This document shows, one piece after another, positions 52,264-60,108 of a stretch of 64,000 nt of DNA (position 1 is the first letter of the stretch; each line of letters opens with the position of its first letter). The notes beneath the pieces are model-generated. The model did not search any database, was not told the DNA's origin, and saw only the letters and a list, made by a program, of their open reading frames with translations. The stretch is taken from positions 1,302,001 to 1,366,000 of the forward strand of contig NZ_SRIF01000001.1 in assembly GCF_004681185.1 (NCBI RefSeq), written 5' to 3'. A program made the position numbers and the translations under genes. The stretch is from Haloarcula amylovorans (lineage in GTDB: Archaea > Halobacteriota > Halobacteria > Halobacteriales > Haloarculaceae).

Positions 52264-52503
52264 TCAGGTGTAGCTCTGCTCGGCGAACTCCAGAATCCGG
52301 TCGGACTCGGCCATCGTGACGCCGTACTCCTCGTCGACGAGGACCGGGACACCGCGCTGACCGGAGACGCGCTTGACCTCGTCGCGGTCGGAGTGGAGGG
52401 CGTCGACCCAGATCGTCTCGTACTCCACGTCGAGTTCGTCCAGTCGGTCGGCGACCTTCTCACAGTACGGGCACCCATCCAGTTGGTAGAGCGTTCGGCT
52501 CAC
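52264..52503 (-). CDS. glutaredoxin-like protein
   Basis: A 79-residue thioredoxin-fold protein with active site DGCPYCEKV near residue 8. GVPVLVDEEYGV near residue 50 is the cis-Pro region of the fold. It is too short to hold additional domains. Start GTG 52503 gives MSRTLYQLDGCP; an upstream TTG at 52530 is possible but adds 9 residues of non-family sequence. It may serve the convergent MsrB. Confidence 0.85.
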   Translation of the reverse strand: MSRTLYQLDGCPYCEKVADRLDELDVEYETIWVDALHSDRDEVKRVSGQRGVPVLVDEEYGVTMAESDRILEFAEQSYT

Positions 52504-52587
52504 GCCAGGGGATACGGACGCGCGTCTCAAGGTGGTTGTGGTCGAAAGGGGAAATCGCGAACGTCACAAACGAACCGCGAGCGTGGC

Positions 52588-53052
52588 TTACTCGTAGAGC
52601 CAGGTCTCGTCGATGCGCTCCCACTCGACGAGTTCGTCTTCGTCGAAGAACAACGAGATCTCGCGCTCGTTCGCGCCCTCGTCCTCGTGGTCGGAGCCGT
52701 GGATGACGTTCCGACCGAGGTCGAGTCCGTAGTCACCGCGGATGGTGCCGGGAGCGGACTCGGCGGGGTCCGTCTCGCCCATCATGTTGCGGACCTGCCG
52801 CGTCGCGTCCTGACCTTCCCAGACCATGGCGAAGACCGGGTCCGAGGTGATGAAGTCCACGAGGCCGTCGAAGAACGGTTTGTCCTCGTGCTCACCGTAG
52901 TGCTCTTCGGCGAGGTCCTGGTCGATCTGCATGAACTTCCCGCCGACCATTTTCAGCCCGCGCTCTTCGAAGCGGGAGACGATGTCGCCGATGAGTCCGC
53001 GCTGGACGCCGTCAGGCTTGACCATGACGAAGGTGCGCTCGGTGTCGGCCAT
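52588..53052 (-). CDS. ndk: nucleoside diphosphate kinase
   Basis: A 154-residue enzyme balancing NTP pools through a phospho-His. Family blocks: [16 protein letters not shown] at the N-terminus, [16 protein letters not shown] near residue 37, [16 protein letters not shown] near residue 94, and [18 protein letters not shown] near residue 115, whose His is the catalytic residue. It is last in the ribosomal operon rpl7ae-rps28e-rpl24e-ndk and overlaps the rpl24e stop codon by one base, a common archaeal order. Confidence 0.95.
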   Translation of the reverse strand: MADTERTFVMVKPDGVQRGLIGDIVSRFEERGLKMVGGKFMQIDQDLAEEHYGEHEDKPFFDGLVDFITSDPVFAMVWEGQDATRQVRNMMGETDPAESAPGTIRGDYGLDLGRNVIHGSDHEDEGANEREISLFFDEDELVEWERIDETWLYE

Positions 53053-53414
53053 CAGGCTTCAGCCTCCTCTGCTTCTTCGTCCTCTTCGGACTCGTCCTCG
53101 CTCTCCTCGGTCGCTTCTTCAGATTCGTCCGCTTCTGCCTCGTCCTCGGCGGCTTCGAGGTCGGGAGCGACGTCGTCCGCTTCGTCCTCGACGACCTCGT
53201 CTTCGGCGGTGTCGTCTGCGTGTTCGACCTCGCCGCCGGCACCGCGCCCGGCCTCGGTCCAGCCCAGGTTGCGGGCCTCGCGGCCGAGGTCGGCGTTGTT
53301 CTCGCACTTCGAGGAACAGAAGTGGACGGTCGTCCCGTCGTTGTGGACGAACATCGTCCCCGTACCGGGTTCGATGTCCGCGCCACAGTAGTCACATTCT
53401 CGCGTTCGGGGCAT
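53052..53414 (-). CDS. rpl24e: ribosomal protein L24e with long acidic tail
   Basis: A 120-residue L24e. Residues 1-57 are the usual zinc-binding protein, with Cys7, Cys10, Cys33 and Cys37 (CDYC, CSSKC). Residues 61-120 form an extension of Asp, Glu and Ala. The known Haloarcula L24e ends after about 67 residues, so the tail is extra. Start ATG 53414 begins [12 protein letters not shown]. It lies directly downstream of rps28e in the ribosomal operon. Confidence 0.92.
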   Translation of the reverse strand: MPRTRECDYCGADIEPGTGTMFVHNDGTTVHFCSSKCENNADLGREARNLGWTEAGRGAGGEVEHADDTAEDEVVEDEADDVAPDLEAAEDEAEADESEEATEESEDESEEDEEAEEAEA

Positions 53415-53416
53415 CG

Positions 53417-53644
53417 TTACTGACCTCCGATAGAGTCGGCTTCGCGGGCCGTCTCGCGGAGTTGCAGCACGTCGCCCTCGCGGACGGGACCCAGCACGTT
53501 TCGCGTGATGATACGGCCCTGGTTCTCGCCCTCGCGGATGCGGCACTTGACCTGCATGGCCTCGCCGTGCATCCCCGTCTTGCCGACGATCTCGATGACC
53601 TCGGCGGGCGTGGCGCCGCTTCCTTCGGATTCCTCAGCGCTCAT
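53417..53644 (-). CDS. rps28e: ribosomal protein S28e
   Basis: A 75-residue S28e, an OB-fold protein of the small subunit. Typical blocks: [21 protein letters not shown] near residue 14 and [19 protein letters not shown] near residue 43. The C-terminal READSIGG is usual. Start ATG 53644 begins [10 protein letters not shown]. It lies between rpl7ae and rpl24e, as in other archaea. Confidence 0.95.
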   Translation of the reverse strand: MSAEESEGSGATPAEVIEIVGKTGMHGEAMQVKCRIREGENQGRIITRNVLGPVREGDVLQLRETAREADSIGGQ

Positions 53645-53655
53645 CCGTAATCACC

Positions 53656-54018
53656 TCAGCGGAGCTCCTCGACCTTGTCGGCGATGTCCTCGACGTCGCC
53701 TTCGGCCTCGCCCGAATCGACGATGGCGGCGGCGGCCGAGCCGACTTCGAGACCCGCGGCGTGGCCCAGGTCGTCCTGTTGCTCGACGAAGATGAAGGAG
53801 ACGCCCTTCTCGTCGGCCAGCTCGGGGATGTGCATGACGATTTCCTCGGGCTGGACGTCCTCGGCGACGTAGACGAGCTCGGCGGAGCCGCGCTCGACGG
53901 CCTTGGTCGTCTCGTTGGTTCCTTTCTTCACGCTGCCTGTGTCTCGTGCGACTTCCAGCGCCTCGAGGGCGTCGTCCTCGAGGTCGGCCGGAACGTCGAA
54001 ATCTACGTATACTGGCAT
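53656..54018 (-). CDS. rpl7ae: ribosomal protein L7Ae
   Basis: A 120-residue L7Ae, a K-turn-binding protein of the large subunit that also serves box C/D and H/ACA sRNPs and RNase P in archaea. Blocks: [21 protein letters not shown] near residue 31 (the RNA-contacting NE..K region), [20 protein letters not shown], and [18 protein letters not shown] near residue 77. Start ATG 54018 is preceded by a strong Shine-Dalgarno (GGAGGTG at 54028-54034), unlike most leaderless genes here. Confidence 0.95.
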   Translation of the reverse strand: MPVYVDFDVPADLEDDALEALEVARDTGSVKKGTNETTKAVERGSAELVYVAEDVQPEEIVMHIPELADEKGVSFIFVEQQDDLGHAAGLEVGSAAAAIVDSGEAEGDVEDIADKVEELR

Positions 54019-54173
54019 TGGTATGTTCACCTCCTGCGCGCGGGCTCAGGCTCCCCCGCCGTTCGCGGGAGACCCCGCGGCACGCCGCGATGGTGTGCGT
54101 AGTCCTGAGAAGGCTGGGAGCATCATCAACCCGGCGCAGGCTGTACCCCATTCTGTGCCACCGGCCCTAAAAG
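54019..54173 (-). promoter_or_regulatory. rpl7ae leader with K-turn-like structure and Shine-Dalgarno
   Basis: A TATA-like GCTTTTAGGG (about 54164-54173) predicts a start near 54143 and a leader of about 125 nt. In it, CGGGT (54129-54133) can pair with GCCCG (54041-54045). Next to these lie TGATGA (54123-54128) and CTGA (54046-54049), as in box C/D K-turns. GCTCCC (54116-54121) pairs with GGGAGC (54050-54055). A perfect GGAGGTG Shine-Dalgarno (54028-54034) follows 6 nt after the lower stem. Confidence 0.6.
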
Positions 54174-54332
54174 CGCTTTCGAAGCCGAAATCCCGTGCCA
54201 GCCCGCCACACAGCGGTCGTGAGTTCGCCTGCGAGCGAAGACGCTGTCACGGCTGTTGGAGCCGGGGGCGAGCCAGAAAGCCGGTCCGAGACCGTCACGA
54301 CCATCAACGAGTGACTCCCACTATCGCGTAGT

Positions 54333-56633
54333 ATGGACCACGCACGGTCGCTGCGCGCAGAGGCCCGCCGATCGAACGAGCGGCGGATGCTCGTGTTGGC
54401 CGGCGATGCCACTCGGACCCGTGACCGTGCTGCAGCGGCGCTCGATGCCGCCGAGATTCCCCGCGAGGAAACGACGCTGCTCGGCCCCGAAGACTTCCTC
54501 GACTGCGAACGCCACGAGCAGTCCCGAGCGAGCGAGCTACTCGGACGGACTCGGAGTGCCGTCGTGTTGGACTGTCAGGACGAACTTCGACCGAACGCGC
54601 TCGGAACCGCCGTCGGCGCAGTCGACGGTGGCGGCCTGCTCGTTCTGTTGACGCCGCCACTGGAGAGCTGGGCCGAGAATCGGGATGCCTTCGACGGAAG
54701 CCTCGCCGTCCCGCCGTTCGGCGTCGAAGACGTGACTGGTCACTTCCGCCGACGGCTGGTCGAGACGCTACGCGCGCATCGTGGTATCGCCATCATGTCG
54801 GTAGACGAAAGCGGCGACACCATCGAAAACTCCGGACTGATCGGCCCGCCACCACGTCGTCCTACCGCGCCGCCGGTCCCGCCGGAAGACGCCGCGTTTC
54901 GGCCCGAGGCCTACGACGCCTGTCTCACCGACGACCAAGTCACGGCCGTCCACGCCTTCGAGACGCTCCGCGAGGCCGGCAACGCCGTCGTCGTGGAGGC
55001 AGACCGTGGCCGCGGGAAATCGAGCGCCGCCGGCCTCGCCGGCGCGAACCTCGCGCTCGACGGGCGAGACGTCCTCGTGACCGCTCCGCAGTATCGGAGC
55101 GCGGCCGAGGTGTTCGTCCGCGCGGCGGCGCTGTTCGAGGCTTGCGGCGTCACCTTCGAAGGCGATAGATCGGAAGACCCTCACGAGTTGCGCGTCGTGG
55201 GTAGCGGCGGCGGAGTCGGCAGAGTTGGCAGCAATGAGGACGACGAGGGTGGGGGCGATAGCGGCCGTATCAGGTTTGCAAAGCCCGCCGCCGCCGTCGA
55301 GTTACCGGAAGACCCCGACGTAGTCATCGTCGACGAGGCTGCCGCCCTCCCAGTCCGCCGACTGGAGTCACTGCTCTCCGCCCCGGCCGTCGCATTCACG
55401 ACGACCGTTCACGGCTACGAAGGGGCTGGACGCGGCTTCTCCGTTCGGTTCCGGGACCGGCTGGCCGAGAGCGACCACGAGGTGACGGACGTGACGATGA
55501 CGACGCCGATCCGCTACGCCGACGCCGACCCAGTCGAAGTGTGGGCGTTCCGGGCGCTGTTGCTCGACGCGCGGCCGCCAGTCGAGCCGTTAGTCGCCGA
55601 CGCGACACCCGAAACGGTCGAATACCGTCGGCTGACGAGCGCCGACGTGCTGGCCAACGAACACCTGCTCAGGGAGGTATTCGGGTTGCTCGTGTTGGCC
55701 CACTACCGTACCGAACCCGCGGACCTCGCGCGGTTGCTCGACGCCCCGAACCTCTCGGTCCGAGCGCTGACCCAAGACAGTCACGTCGTCGCCGTCGCGC
55801 TACTCGCGCGGGAAGGCAATCTGGATGCAGAGACGCGGGCGACCATGTACGAGGGCGGGCGCGTTCGCGGGAACATGATTCCCGACGTACTGACGACGCA
55901 GTTGCGCGACGAGGACGCGGGTGTGCCGGTCGGCCAACGCGTCCTCCGTATCGCCACACACGCCGCGGTCCGGTCGCGCGGCCTCGGCTCGCATCTCCTC
56001 GACGAGGTCCGCGCCGAGTTCGGTGACGAGACGGACTGGCTCGGCGTCGGCTACGGCGCGACGCCGGAACTCGTCCGGTTCTGGCGACGGAACGGGTTCA
56101 GTACGTTGCACCTCTCCACGTCGCGCAACGACACGAGTGGCGAGTACTCCGCGGTGATGCTCGACCCCTGTTCGGAGGGGGGTCGCGCGCTCGCTGACCG
56201 TCACACGGGGTGGTTCCTCGCTCGGGTCGTGGCCGTCCTCTCGGACGCACTTTCCGACGGCGACCCGGACGTGGTGCGAGCGACGCTGCGGGCCGTCGAC
56301 GGCGCGTCCTCGCTCGACCTCTCTCCGTGGGAGTGGCGACTCGTCGCGGGCGTCCCCGGTGGCGCGGCCATCCTGGACACCGACCCCGCGCCTTTCCGAG
56401 CACTCACAATCCGGCACCTCGTCGCGCCCGACGACCCCGACGCCCTCACCGACCGCGAGGAGCGACTGCTCGTCCGAAAGGTCCTGCAGGCGCGGTCGTG
56501 GGATAGCGTGACCGCCGAACTCGGTTTCGTCTCCCGGCGGCAGTGTATGCGGGCGCTCGGCGGAAGCGTCGAAAGATTGACCCGTCTTTACGGCGAGGAG
56601 TGGGTACAGGAGGAACTGGACCGCCACACATGA
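54333..56633 (+). CDS. tmcA: tRNA(Met) cytidine acetyltransferase TmcA
   Basis: A 766-residue enzyme making N4-acetylcytidine, in archaea on many RNAs. Domain order: N-terminal DUF1726-like (residues 1-190), then a helicase-like ATPase with Walker A VEADRGRGKSSAAG near residue 226 and Walker B VVIVDEAAALPVR near residue 331, then GNAT with RIATHAAVRSRGLGSHLLDE near residue 537, then a C-terminal helical tRNA-binding region. The last codons overlap the next gene by ATGA. The segment between Walker A and B is long and Gly-rich (GSGGGVGRVGS), an unusual insertion. Confidence 0.93.
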   Translation: MDHARSLRAEARRSNERRMLVLAGDATRTRDRAAAALDAAEIPREETTLLGPEDFLDCERHEQSRASELLGRTRSAVVLDCQDELRPNALGTAVGAVDGGGLLVLLTPPLESWAENRDAFDGSLAVPPFGVEDVTGHFRRRLVETLRAHRGIAIMSVDESGDTIENSGLIGPPPRRPTAPPVPPEDAAFRPEAYDACLTDDQVTAVHAFETLREAGNAVVVEADRGRGKSSAAGLAGANLALDGRDVLVTAPQYRSAAEVFVRAAALFEACGVTFEGDRSEDPHELRVVGSGGGVGRVGSNEDDEGGGDSGRIRFAKPAAAVELPEDPDVVIVDEAAALPVRRLESLLSAPAVAFTTTVHGYEGAGRGFSVRFRDRLAESDHEVTDVTMTTPIRYADADPVEVWAFRALLLDARPPVEPLVADATPETVEYRRLTSADVLANEHLLREVFGLLVLAHYRTEPADLARLLDAPNLSVRALTQDSHVVAVALLAREGNLDAETRATMYEGGRVRGNMIPDVLTTQLRDEDAGVPVGQRVLRIATHAAVRSRGLGSHLLDEVRAEFGDETDWLGVGYGATPELVRFWRRNGFSTLHLSTSRNDTSGEYSAVMLDPCSEGGRALADRHTGWFLARVVAVLSDALSDGDPDVVRATLRAVDGASSLDLSPWEWRLVAGVPGGAAILDTDPAPFRALTIRHLVAPDDPDALTDREERLLVRKVLQARSWDSVTAELGFVSRRQCMRALGGSVERLTRLYGEEWVQEELDRHT

Positions 56634-57112
56634 TCACCGGAACCGAGACGGTGCTGGTCGTCCTCGCGTTCGCCCTGCTCGTCGGCGGCGTCGTCGGCAG
56701 CCTCATCCCGCAGGTGCCCGGCGCGTTGCTGTCGCTCGCGGGCGTCTACGTCTACTGGTACGCTGTTGGCCTCCCGCTCGTGGTGCTCGTCGGCCTGACG
56801 CTGGTCGGCGTGTTGACGTGGGTCGTCGACTTCTTCGGCGGAGCGGTCGCGGCCCGCGTCGGCGGCGCGTCGACCACGACGGCAGTCGTCGCGGGTATCG
56901 TCGGCCTGCTGCTCTTTTTCGTCACTGGACCGGTGGGCCTCATCCTCGGCGTCGCCGCGACGGTGTTCGCCGTGGAGTTCTGGCGTCAACAGGACGCCAA
57001 GCAAGGCATGAGGGCGGCGCTCGTGACGACGGCCGGGATGCTCGCGTCGAGTGTCGTCCAAGCGCTGCTCACCGGGTCGATCCTCGTGACGATGCTCGTG
57101 GTCGCGCTATGA
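56630..57112 (+). CDS. DUF456 family membrane protein
   Basis: A 160-residue membrane protein of about five hydrophobic helices with PQVPGALLSLAGVYVYWYAVG near residue 26, typical of DUF456. Gly-rich helices continue to the C-terminus. It overlaps tmcA by 4 bases (ATGA), and the next small gene overlaps it in turn, so the three form one operon. Function unknown. Confidence 0.8.
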   Translation: MITGTETVLVVLAFALLVGGVVGSLIPQVPGALLSLAGVYVYWYAVGLPLVVLVGLTLVGVLTWVVDFFGGAVAARVGGASTTTAVVAGIVGLLLFFVTGPVGLILGVAATVFAVEFWRQQDAKQGMRAALVTTAGMLASSVVQALLTGSILVTMLVVAL

Positions 57113-57273
57113 CAGTCTGCGAAGAGGCGGACTGCGAAAGCGAGGCCGCGGTGAAACTCCACATCCCGTGGGACGCCAACCGACTCGTCTGTACGGCACA
57201 CGCGCGAGTCTGGGTACAAAAAGACGGCGTCGTTCCGGAACCACTGGACGGCCACGAAGACGAGTGGCCCTGA
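57109..57273 (+). CDS. small Cys/His-containing protein
   Basis: A 54-residue protein with Cys4, Cys9, Cys28 and His31 (VCEEADC and LVCTAHARV), a possible zinc-binding set. The second half includes WVQKDGVVPEPLDG. It overlaps the DUF456 gene by ATGA, so it is co-translated. I do not recognise the family. Confidence 0.65.
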   Translation: MTVCEEADCESEAAVKLHIPWDANRLVCTAHARVWVQKDGVVPEPLDGHEDEWP

Positions 57274-58005
57274 CTACAGCGACCGCGCTAGCATCACCTC
57301 GTCTGCGTACTCGTCGCCGAACTTGTAGTGGTCCTCGCGTACTGCTTCAGTCTCCCAGCCGTGGGTTTCGAGGAAGTCGATAGCGTCCTGATTCGTCGAC
57401 GGCACCGAATTGTACAACTTCTCGTAGCCGTGGTCGGTCGCCCACTCGGTCCCGCGTTCGAGGAGTCGCGCGCCGATACCGTGGCCGCGGTACTGAGCCA
57501 GTACGCCCACGGTCAGTTCCGCGGTGTGTGAGAGCTTCTTCGTCTCCGGGTGTTTGAGATGGACCCAGCCGATGACGTCGTTGTCGATGCAGGCGACGAA
57601 GAAGATGCGCGACTCCAGTTCGTTGTGCCGGAGCAGGACGCCCTCGGTGTCGATGACGTCGGCGACCGTCTCAGCGTCGATGTACTCGCCACTCCCGATG
57701 GCGGCCCTGATCGCGCCGACGAGACCCGTCAGGTCCTCCTGTCGAGCCTGACGGATGGTGAACTCCACGTCGTCGGACTGGAACTCCTCCTCGCCGCTGT
57801 CCTCGTAGGCGATACGCAGTTCCTCGTCGAACTCCGTGAGGACGCCGTCGCGTTTCATGATGGCAACGTGGTGGCCGAAGGGGTGTGGCTCCATCCGGAG
57901 CGCCTTGCGCGCCTCTTCGGGGTCTACCGACCCGTGAGATTCGACGTACTCGTAGATGTCCTTCCGGTCTGTGTGATCGAACTGCAGTGGCTCGGTAAGC
58001 TCCAT
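57274..58005 (-). CDS. GNAT acetyltransferase with N-terminal HTH
   Basis: A 243-residue fusion. Residues 1-75 are a winged-helix-like region (DRKDIYEYVESHGSVDPEEARKAL and PHPFGHHVAIMKRDGVLTEF). Residues 78-243 are a GNAT domain with VGVLAQYRGHGIGARLLERG near residue 170 and NQDAIDFLETHGWET. Such fusions may act as acetyltransferases controlled by DNA binding, but this is inference. ATG 58005 is chosen because TATATAA at 58028-58034 lies about 26 bp upstream, fitting a leaderless start. Confidence 0.82.
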   Translation of the reverse strand: MELTEPLQFDHTDRKDIYEYVESHGSVDPEEARKALRMEPHPFGHHVAIMKRDGVLTEFDEELRIAYEDSGEEEFQSDDVEFTIRQARQEDLTGLVGAIRAAIGSGEYIDAETVADVIDTEGVLLRHNELESRIFFVACIDNDVIGWVHLKHPETKKLSHTAELTVGVLAQYRGHGIGARLLERGTEWATDHGYEKLYNSVPSTNQDAIDFLETHGWETEAVREDHYKFGDEYADEVMLARSL

Positions 58006-58083
58006 GTAACGTGTTATCATCCCCCAGTATATAACTGTTTGTCACGATTATTCACAACGCTCGTGGGAAGAAACGAGCAGCTA

Positions 58084-58446
58084 CTACTCGGGGACGCCGG
58101 TCAGCGTCGTAGCGACGGCGGCAGCGTCGTGCGTGTCCACGAGCAGTTCCGCAGCCGTGCGAACGGAGTAACTACCGTCGAGGGAAACGCCGTAGCAAGC
58201 GGCGTAGCAGTCGAGCCAGCGGTTCAGCGCTGTTTCGAGGCGACCGAACGTCTCGTCGTCGAAGCGGACCCACGTCCCGCCAGTCCGCGCCTCGCAGTAC
58301 AGCGCCACCGTCGGCCCCACGCCCTCGCGAACCAGGTCCATCGCTCGCGCGTCGTCAGGCGGGTCCGGGTCGAGCGATTCGGCAGTCTCCTCGGCCTCAC
58401 GTGCGAGCGCGCGAATCCGCTCGTCGTACCGAGGGTGCTGGCTCAC
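58084..58446 (-). CDS. conserved protein next to the ETF cluster
   Basis: A 120-residue soluble, acidic, helical protein (DERIRALAREAEETAESLDP; LETALNRWLDCYAACYGVSL) with a C-terminal helix (RTAAELLVDTHDAAAVATTL). No metal site is evident beyond two Cys. It starts 3 bases after the FixC-like stop codon and so is likely transcribed with the ETF genes. I do not recognise the family. Confidence 0.6.
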   Translation of the reverse strand: MSQHPRYDERIRALAREAEETAESLDPDPPDDARAMDLVREGVGPTVALYCEARTGGTWVRFDDETFGRLETALNRWLDCYAACYGVSLDGSYSVRTAAELLVDTHDAAAVATTLTGVPE

Positions 58447-58449
58447 GAC

Positions 58450-60108
58450 TTACCCCTGTTTGAACTCGACTCCCTTGCCGCCGGCAGGGTGTTCCCACTC
58501 GGTCTCGGCGACGATAGCGCAGGTCCCACACTCGACGCAGGGCTGGGTGTCGAGGCTCACGAGGTGTTCCTCGTGGCCGTTGGTCTGGACCATCTCGTCG
58601 CGGTAACAGCCGCCGCCGAAGTCCTTCGCGCTGACCGGACAGGCGGTGACCGCCGTCCCCGACGCCTCGAAGGACTTATCGAGGAGTTTGATGTGCGGTT
58701 CGCCCACGTCGTAGGTCAGGTCGCCGATGCGCTCGTCCAGTTCCGGCGGTTCGACCTTGTTCACGTCCGTCACCGGGTCGCCCAACTCCTCGGCGATAAC
58801 CGTCGGGAGCGTGACGTAGGGCAGTTTCGTGTCGGGAATCATCGAGACGAGCGTCGGCGAGTTGTAGGCCTTCTCTAAGAGGCCGCCCGCCGCGCGAATA
58901 CCGAAGCGGCCGACGGCGGACTCGGCGACGCTGTTCGTGAGGTCGTCGACCGCGCCGACTTCACCCGCCCGTCCGAACACGTCGTAGCCGGTCGGGCGGA
59001 GCTTGTCCATCACGCCTTCGTCGTGGAGTTTCTTCTCGTAGAACTTTCCGGCCCGGTGGGGGTCGCCCCGCGAACGAGCGTCGGCGAACGCCTCGGCGGC
59101 CAACGCACCGGCCGTCACGGCGTGGTTCATCCCCTTGATGATGGGACCTTGGGCCTGCATCTGTCCGGCGGCGTCGCCGACGAGGACGAGGCGGTCCTCG
59201 TGCGGCGAGGGGTGTGCGACCTTCTTCGAGTCCGGGACGAGTTTCGCGCTGTACTCCAGTTCGTGGTAGTCGTCGCCGAGCCACTGGGCCAGCAGCGGAT
59301 GCGTGAGCAGGCTGTCGAGCAGTTCCTGCGGTTCGGCCCGCTCCTCGGCCAGCGAGTCGAGGTGGAACACCGTCCCGATGGAGAGCGACGCCTCGTTGGT
59401 GTAGAGGAAGCCGCCGCCGCGGACGCCATCGAACAGGTCGCCCGAGAACAGGTGTGCCTCCCCTTCGTCGTCGTCGATGTCGAACCGCTCGTCGATGGTA
59501 TCGGGGTCCATCTCGGCGACAGCTTTCACTCCCTGGAACCACTCGTCGGGGTCCTCCCAGTCCATCAGGCCTGCGTCGCGGGCGAGTTCGGAGTTGACGC
59601 CGTCGGCGGCGACAACGATGTCGGCCTCGATGGGGTCCAGTTCCTCGCTCGTCACGCCGACGATCTCGCCCTTCTCGCGGAGCAGACCGGTGACGTGGAC
59701 GTCGGTCAACAGGCCGCCGCCCGTCTCCCGCGTGCGTTCGTGGACACGTTGGGCCAGCCACGAGTCCATCGGCCGCCGGAGGACCGAGTCGGCCCACGCG
59801 GTGTCGTGGTGGTGTAACCCCCCGAGGTCGAACGTCTTCACCCGGTCGCCGGCGATGTTGTGGATGAAATTCTCCGTCACCGGGCGCTCGGTGGCTTCCT
59901 CGCGGAACTCGGGGAACAACCCGTCTATCGTGTACGGCGCAGACTCCTCGGCGTAGATGAGTCCGCCCGAGACGTTCTTCGACCCGGCGTCGACCCCGCG
60001 TTCGAGGACGAGCGTCTCGACGCCGTTTCGCGCTAATGTCACCGCCGCCGCGGCCCCGCCGGGACCGCACCCGACGACGACCGCCTCGTAGTGTTCGTGT
60101 TCAGTCAT
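58450..60108 (-). CDS. FixC-FixX fusion, ETF:quinone oxidoreductase-like
   Basis: A 552-residue flavoprotein that should pass electrons from ETF to a quinone. The N-terminal FAD site is AVVVGCGPGGAAAAVTLARNG. The active-site region is GSKNVSGGLIYAEE. FAD contacts follow at VLVGDAAGQMQAQGPIIKGM near residue 315. The end (about residues 485-552) has TACPVSAKDFGGGC and PCVECGTCAIV, a FixX-like ferredoxin domain. In rhizobia FixC and FixX are separate proteins. The gene overlaps etfA by 8 bases. Confidence 0.88.
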   Translation of the reverse strand: MTEHEHYEAVVVGCGPGGAAAAVTLARNGVETLVLERGVDAGSKNVSGGLIYAEESAPYTIDGLFPEFREEATERPVTENFIHNIAGDRVKTFDLGGLHHHDTAWADSVLRRPMDSWLAQRVHERTRETGGGLLTDVHVTGLLREKGEIVGVTSEELDPIEADIVVAADGVNSELARDAGLMDWEDPDEWFQGVKAVAEMDPDTIDERFDIDDDEGEAHLFSGDLFDGVRGGGFLYTNEASLSIGTVFHLDSLAEERAEPQELLDSLLTHPLLAQWLGDDYHELEYSAKLVPDSKKVAHPSPHEDRLVLVGDAAGQMQAQGPIIKGMNHAVTAGALAAEAFADARSRGDPHRAGKFYEKKLHDEGVMDKLRPTGYDVFGRAGEVGAVDDLTNSVAESAVGRFGIRAAGGLLEKAYNSPTLVSMIPDTKLPYVTLPTVIAEELGDPVTDVNKVEPPELDERIGDLTYDVGEPHIKLLDKSFEASGTAVTACPVSAKDFGGGCYRDEMVQTNGHEEHLVSLDTQPCVECGTCAIVAETEWEHPAGGKGVEFKQG

